Assembly: GCA_022316685.1 (NCBI GenBank)
Contig: JAKJHU010000165.1
Coordinates: 248,001 to 312,000 of the forward strand
Origin: Progne subis subis
Lineage: Eukaryota; Chordata; Aves; Passeriformes; Hirundinidae
Reading direction: 5' to 3'
Length of the DNA: 64,000 nt
The notes below the pieces were generated by a model that saw nothing but the letters and a program-made list of their open reading frames with translations, ran no database searches and had not been told where the DNA came from. The translations under genes and the position numbers were made by a program. This document shows positions 60,565 to 64,000 of this stretch, one piece after another; position 1 is the stretch's first letter, and each line of letters opens with the position of its first letter.

Positions 60565-63500
60565 ATGTACGCGGGGCTGCAGGAGCTGGGAGTGGCCAAC
60601 GGCGAGGACCTCAAGGAGACCCTCACGAACTGCACGGAGCCGCTGAAGGCCATCGAGCAGTTCCAGGTGCGTTGGGCGCCGCGGAGGGGCCGTGCGGGGC
60701 CGGGCTGTGCGGGGACGAGGAGCACGGGACGGGCCCCAGTGCTGTCTGGGCTTTTCCTTGCTTCATTTGTTATCCCGAGTGCTGCTCTCAGGTCCGGCTG
60801 CCGGTTGTGTTGCAGACGGAGAACGGGGTGCTGCTGCCCTCGCTGCAGTATGCCCTGCCCTTCCTGGACTTGCACGGCACCCCCCGGCTCGAGTTCCACC
60901 AGTCCGTGTTCGATGAGCTGCGGGAGAAGCTGCTGGAGAGAGTCTCTGCCATCGCTTTGGAGGGGAAGGTCGAGGAGAGGTTTGTCAGCAGTTTCCTTGG
61001 AGTGAGCTGGGAATTCTGTGTGAAAATGCAGTGGATGGGTGACTTCTGTAAAGGAAGGTTGGGTTCCTCAGGGTCTGAGTTCCAGTGGCTTTGAGGTGGC
61101 CACTTTTTTCCGTTACTGCTCCATGGTACTCAGTCTCGCGCTTTTCCATATGTTCAGATACAAGAAGCTGGAAGATCTCCTGGAGAAGAGCTTTTCCCTG
61201 GTCAAGATGCCCTCAATACAGCCCGTGGTCATGTGTGTCATGAAGCACTTGCCCAAGGTGGGACCACTGCACTGGTTTGCCTGGTGTGACGTGGCGTCAC
61301 TGATGTGACATGGTGTGTCACTGATGTGATGTGCTGTCACTGGTGTGATGTGGTGTCACTGATGTGACATGGTGTGTCACTGATGTGACGTGCTGTCACT
61401 GGTGTGATGTGGTGTCACTGATGTGACATGGTGTGTCACTGATGTGACATGGTGTGTCACTGATGTGATGTGCTGTCACTGGTGTGATGTGGTGTCACTG
61501 ATGTGACATGGTGTGTCACTGATGTGATGTGCTGTCACTGGTGTGATGTGGTGTCACTGATGTGACATGGTGTGTCACTGATGTGACGTGCTGTCACTGG
61601 TGTGATGTGGTGTGCTGTGGTGTGACTAATGTGCCGTGGTGTGTCACTGATGTGACATAGTGTCACTAATGTGACGTGGTGTCTCTGGTGTGACGTATCA
61701 CTGATGTGACATGGTGTCACTGGTGTGTCACTGGTGTGTCACTGGTGTGACGTAGTGTCTCTGGTGTGACGTAGTGTCTCTGGTGTGATGTGTCAGTGAT
61801 GTGACATGGTGTCACTGGTGTGACGTGGTGTCACTGGTGTGACATGGTGTCACTGGTGTGTCGCTGGTGTGACGTGTCGCTGGTGTGACGTGTCACTGAT
61901 GTGACATGGTTTCACTGGTGTGACGTGGTGTCACTGGTGTGTCACTGGTGTGACGTGGTGTCTCTGGTGTGATGTGTCACTGATGTGACATTGTCACTGG
62001 TGTGACGTGTCACTGGTGTGACGTGGTGTCACTGGTGTGACGTGTCACTGATGTGACATGGTGTCACTGGTGTGACGTGGTGTCGCTGGTGTGACGTGTC
62101 ACTGATGTGACATGGTGTCACTGGTGTGACGTGGTGTCACTGGTGTGTCACTGGTGTGTCACTGGTGTGACGTAGTGTCTCTGGTGTGACGTAGTGTCTC
62201 TGGTGTGATGTGTCAGTGATGTGACATGGTGTCACTGGTGTGACGTGGTGTCACTGGTGTGACATGGTGTCACTGGTGTGTCGCTGGTGTGACGTGTCGC
62301 TGGTGTGACGTGTCACTGATGTGACATGGTTTCACTGGTGTGACGTGGTGTCACTGGTGTGTCACTGGTGTGACGTGGTGTCTCTGGTGTGATGTGTCAC
62401 TGATGTGACATTGTCACTGGTGTGACGTGTCACTGGTGTGACGTGGTGTCACTGGTGTGACGTGTCACTGATGTGACATGGTGTCACTGGTGTGACGTGG
62501 TGTCGCTGGTGTGACGTGTCACTGATGTGACATGGTGTCACTGGTGTGACGTGGTGTCACTGGTGTGTCACTGGTGTGTCACTGGTGTGACGTGGTGTCG
62601 CTGGTGTGACGTGTCACTGATGTGACATGGCGTCACTGGTGTGACGTGGTGTCACTGGTGTGTCACTGGTGTAACGTGGTGTCACTGGTGTGATGTGGTG
62701 TCACTGGTGTGACGTGTCACTGATGTGACATGGCGTCACTGGTGTGTCACTGGTGTGTCACTGGTGTGACGTGGTGTCGCTGGTGTGACATCTCTGGTGT
62801 GCCTCTGGCAGGTGGGCTCTGCTCCGTCTGCACCTTCTGCAGGTTTGTTGTTCAGTGTCAGGGACTGACTGAGGATTCAATACATTCTTGTATGTGCTGT
62901 TAACTCAGTGGACTAATTCAAAAAGCATTTTACATTTTCATAATCAGATTAGACTGTTTCCCTATTTTCTTCAATCCATGCAGCTTCCTAAAAAGTCCAG
63001 TCTGCTTTTGCTGATAGGTGAATTTTTCCACAGCTGATTTACAAATCTCTAACAATTGAGAGGTAAGACTTGAAGAGTGCAATTAAATGTAGGCAGGAGG
63101 GAGAATCAGATCTGTGAAATTAAAATCTGTAGTAGGAGTGTCCTTACTAAAAGCATCATGTTACACTCAAGGTAGTGGATTCAAAACACTTGTGGAACTT
63201 CAGTAAGTTACTGAATTTGGAAACATCACCTCAGATCTCACACTGGAGTTTAAATCTTTTTTCTTCTTTGAAAGAATGAAGGATGTGTGATTTGGTTGTT
63301 GAAGAAGTCTCTTAGGGCTGGTTTACTGCTACACCAGGTGGGTGAATGCCCAGACTGCCTGAGGTGGGGATCAGGGCATGGAGAGGTTTGTCCTGCTCTG
63401 CTCTGTGCTGGGGCAGCCTCATCTATCACAAGATAAAAAAAAGTCTAAGGCTGTTGGAAAATGTTGAAAGGATGGGGAAGGGTCTGGAGGGGCCCACGAG

Positions 63501-64000
63501 GAGCAGCTGAGGGCACTGGGATTGTTCAGCTGGAGCAGGCTGAGGGCAGAGCTCCCTGGGGGCTGCAGCTCCTCCCGAGGGGCAGCTCCCAGCTCTGCTC
63601 TAGGGACAGGGACAGGAGCCAGGGAAGGGCTGGAGCTGTGTCAGGGCAGGCTCAGGCTGCAGAGCAGGGAAAGGTTCTTCCCCCAGAGGGTGCTGGCACT
63701 GCCCAGGCTCCCCAGGGAATGGGCACGGCCCCGAGGCTGCCAGAGCTCCAGGAGCCTTTGGGCAGTGCTGCCAGGGATGCCCAGGGTAGGGTTGGTGGGG
63801 GTCTGTGCAGGGACAGGGGCTGGATGATCCTGTGGGTCCCTTCCAGCTCGGGGTATTCTGTGATTCCATGATTTAGATGCCCCCTGTAGTCAGTTATGTG
63901 TTACATGGACAGTCAGGCAGGTGCTGCTCACTGTGGAACTGCTCTGTGGATTGCAGGTCCCTGAGAAGAAGCTGAAGCTGGTGATGGCTGATAAGGACCT
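60565..64000 (+). CDS. NELFB: Negative elongation factor B, first four coding exons, truncated by the window end
   Basis: Subunit of the nuclear NELF complex that, with DSIF, holds RNA polymerase II in promoter-proximal pausing; also known as COBRA1. Coding exons: 60565-60666, 60816-60979, 61158-61257 and 63957-64000 (continuing), with canonical GT-AG sites and consistent phases. The N terminus MYAGLQELGVANGEDLKETL and the following LPFLDLHGTPRLEFHQSVFD, LEDLLEKSFSLVKMP and PEKKLKLVMADKD agree closely with the vertebrate protein; human begins MFAGLQDLGVANGE. About 138 of the roughly 580 residues are present. The frame is open upstream to an ATG at 60220 through repeat-rich 5' sequence; I choose 60565 because it matches the conserved start and the upstream ATG lies in a CR1 copy. 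Intron 3 is expanded by a minisatellite and another CR1. Confidence 0.95.
61283..62805. repeat. About 1.5-kb minisatellite in NELFB intron 3
   Basis: Tandem variants of short units such as TGTGACGTGGTGTCACTGG, TGTGACATGGTGTCACTGA and GTGTCACTG, arranged in higher-order blocks. A segment of about 460 bases starting near 61712 recurs without visible difference 420 bases downstream (from 62132). It begins 26 bases after the exon 3 donor. There is no coding potential beyond composition artefacts. Confidence 0.97.
62810..63460. other. Unique intronic sequence of NELFB intron 3
   Basis: AT-richer stretch between the minisatellite and the CR1 copy. No exon, RNA gene or repeat was recognised. Confidence 0.6.
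63462..63872 (+). repeat. CR1 LINE 3'-end fragment
   Basis: Plus-strand CR1 (GAGGGCACTGGGATTGTTCA, GAAAGGTTCTTCCCCCAGAG), ending ATTCTGTGATTCCATGATTT. It lies in NELFB intron 3, about 85 bases before exon 4. Confidence 0.88.

Noticed and set aside
61283..62805. CRISPR-like regular repeats
   Set aside because: Units are contiguous with no unique spacers, vary in length and sit in a vertebrate intron; this is a minisatellite.

Overview
The window is vertebrate nuclear DNA and almost certainly avian. It has spliced genes with GT-AG introns, many CR1-type LINE fragments (3' ends close to ATTCTGTG/ATTCCATG), one LTR fragment of the kind seen in birds, CpG-rich promoters and two minisatellites. 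No CRISPR array, prokaryotic operon, tRNA or rRNA was seen. The gene content (beta-tubulin 4B, CIMIP2A/FAM166A, an NTPDase, NELFB) matches the block on human 9q34.3, which is expected on a chromosome-17-type bird microchromosome.

Layout from left to right. (1) 1-18 kb, plus strand: the last ten coding exons of a discoidin-domain receptor tyrosine kinase, from the end of the ectodomain to the stop codon. It mixes DDR1-like and DDR2-like features and looks like a third DDR paralogue. (2) 18-21.7 kb: non-coding, with CR1 pieces and one orphan minus-strand candidate exon that would encode a transmembrane helix. (3) 21.7-35.9 kb, plus: CIMIP2A, seven coding exons and 335 aa. It carries an in-frame 90-bp duplication in exon 3, a 22-bp minisatellite in intron 2 and an intronic CpG-rich patch. 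(4) 36.0-37.9 kb, minus: TUBB4B, four exons and 445 aa, convergent with CIMIP2A and only 136 bp from its stop codon. Its upstream region holds a TATA box, five CCAAT boxes and, further out, an RFX/X-box-like palindrome. (5) 38.7-47 kb: no gene recognised. (6) 47.0-58.9 kb, minus: a complete nine-exon, 494-aa ENTPD2-like gene. Its fold-defining cysteines and both membrane anchors persist, but several apyrase catalytic motifs are altered. (7) 60.2-64 kb, plus: the promoter and first exons of NELFB, with a 1.5-kb minisatellite in intron 3. The window ends inside exon 4.

TUBB4B, with its axonemal EGEFEEE tail, and CIMIP2A, a ciliary microtubule inner protein family member, form a convergent pair with a plausible shared ciliary role. 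The other genes look functionally unrelated. The most notable observation is the ENTPD2-like gene: intact exons, conserved disulfide framework and degenerate active site suggest a catalytically dead ectonucleotidase relative. Gene models were assembled by hand from splice sites and reading-frame continuity. Family comparisons rest on recalled knowledge, not on a search.
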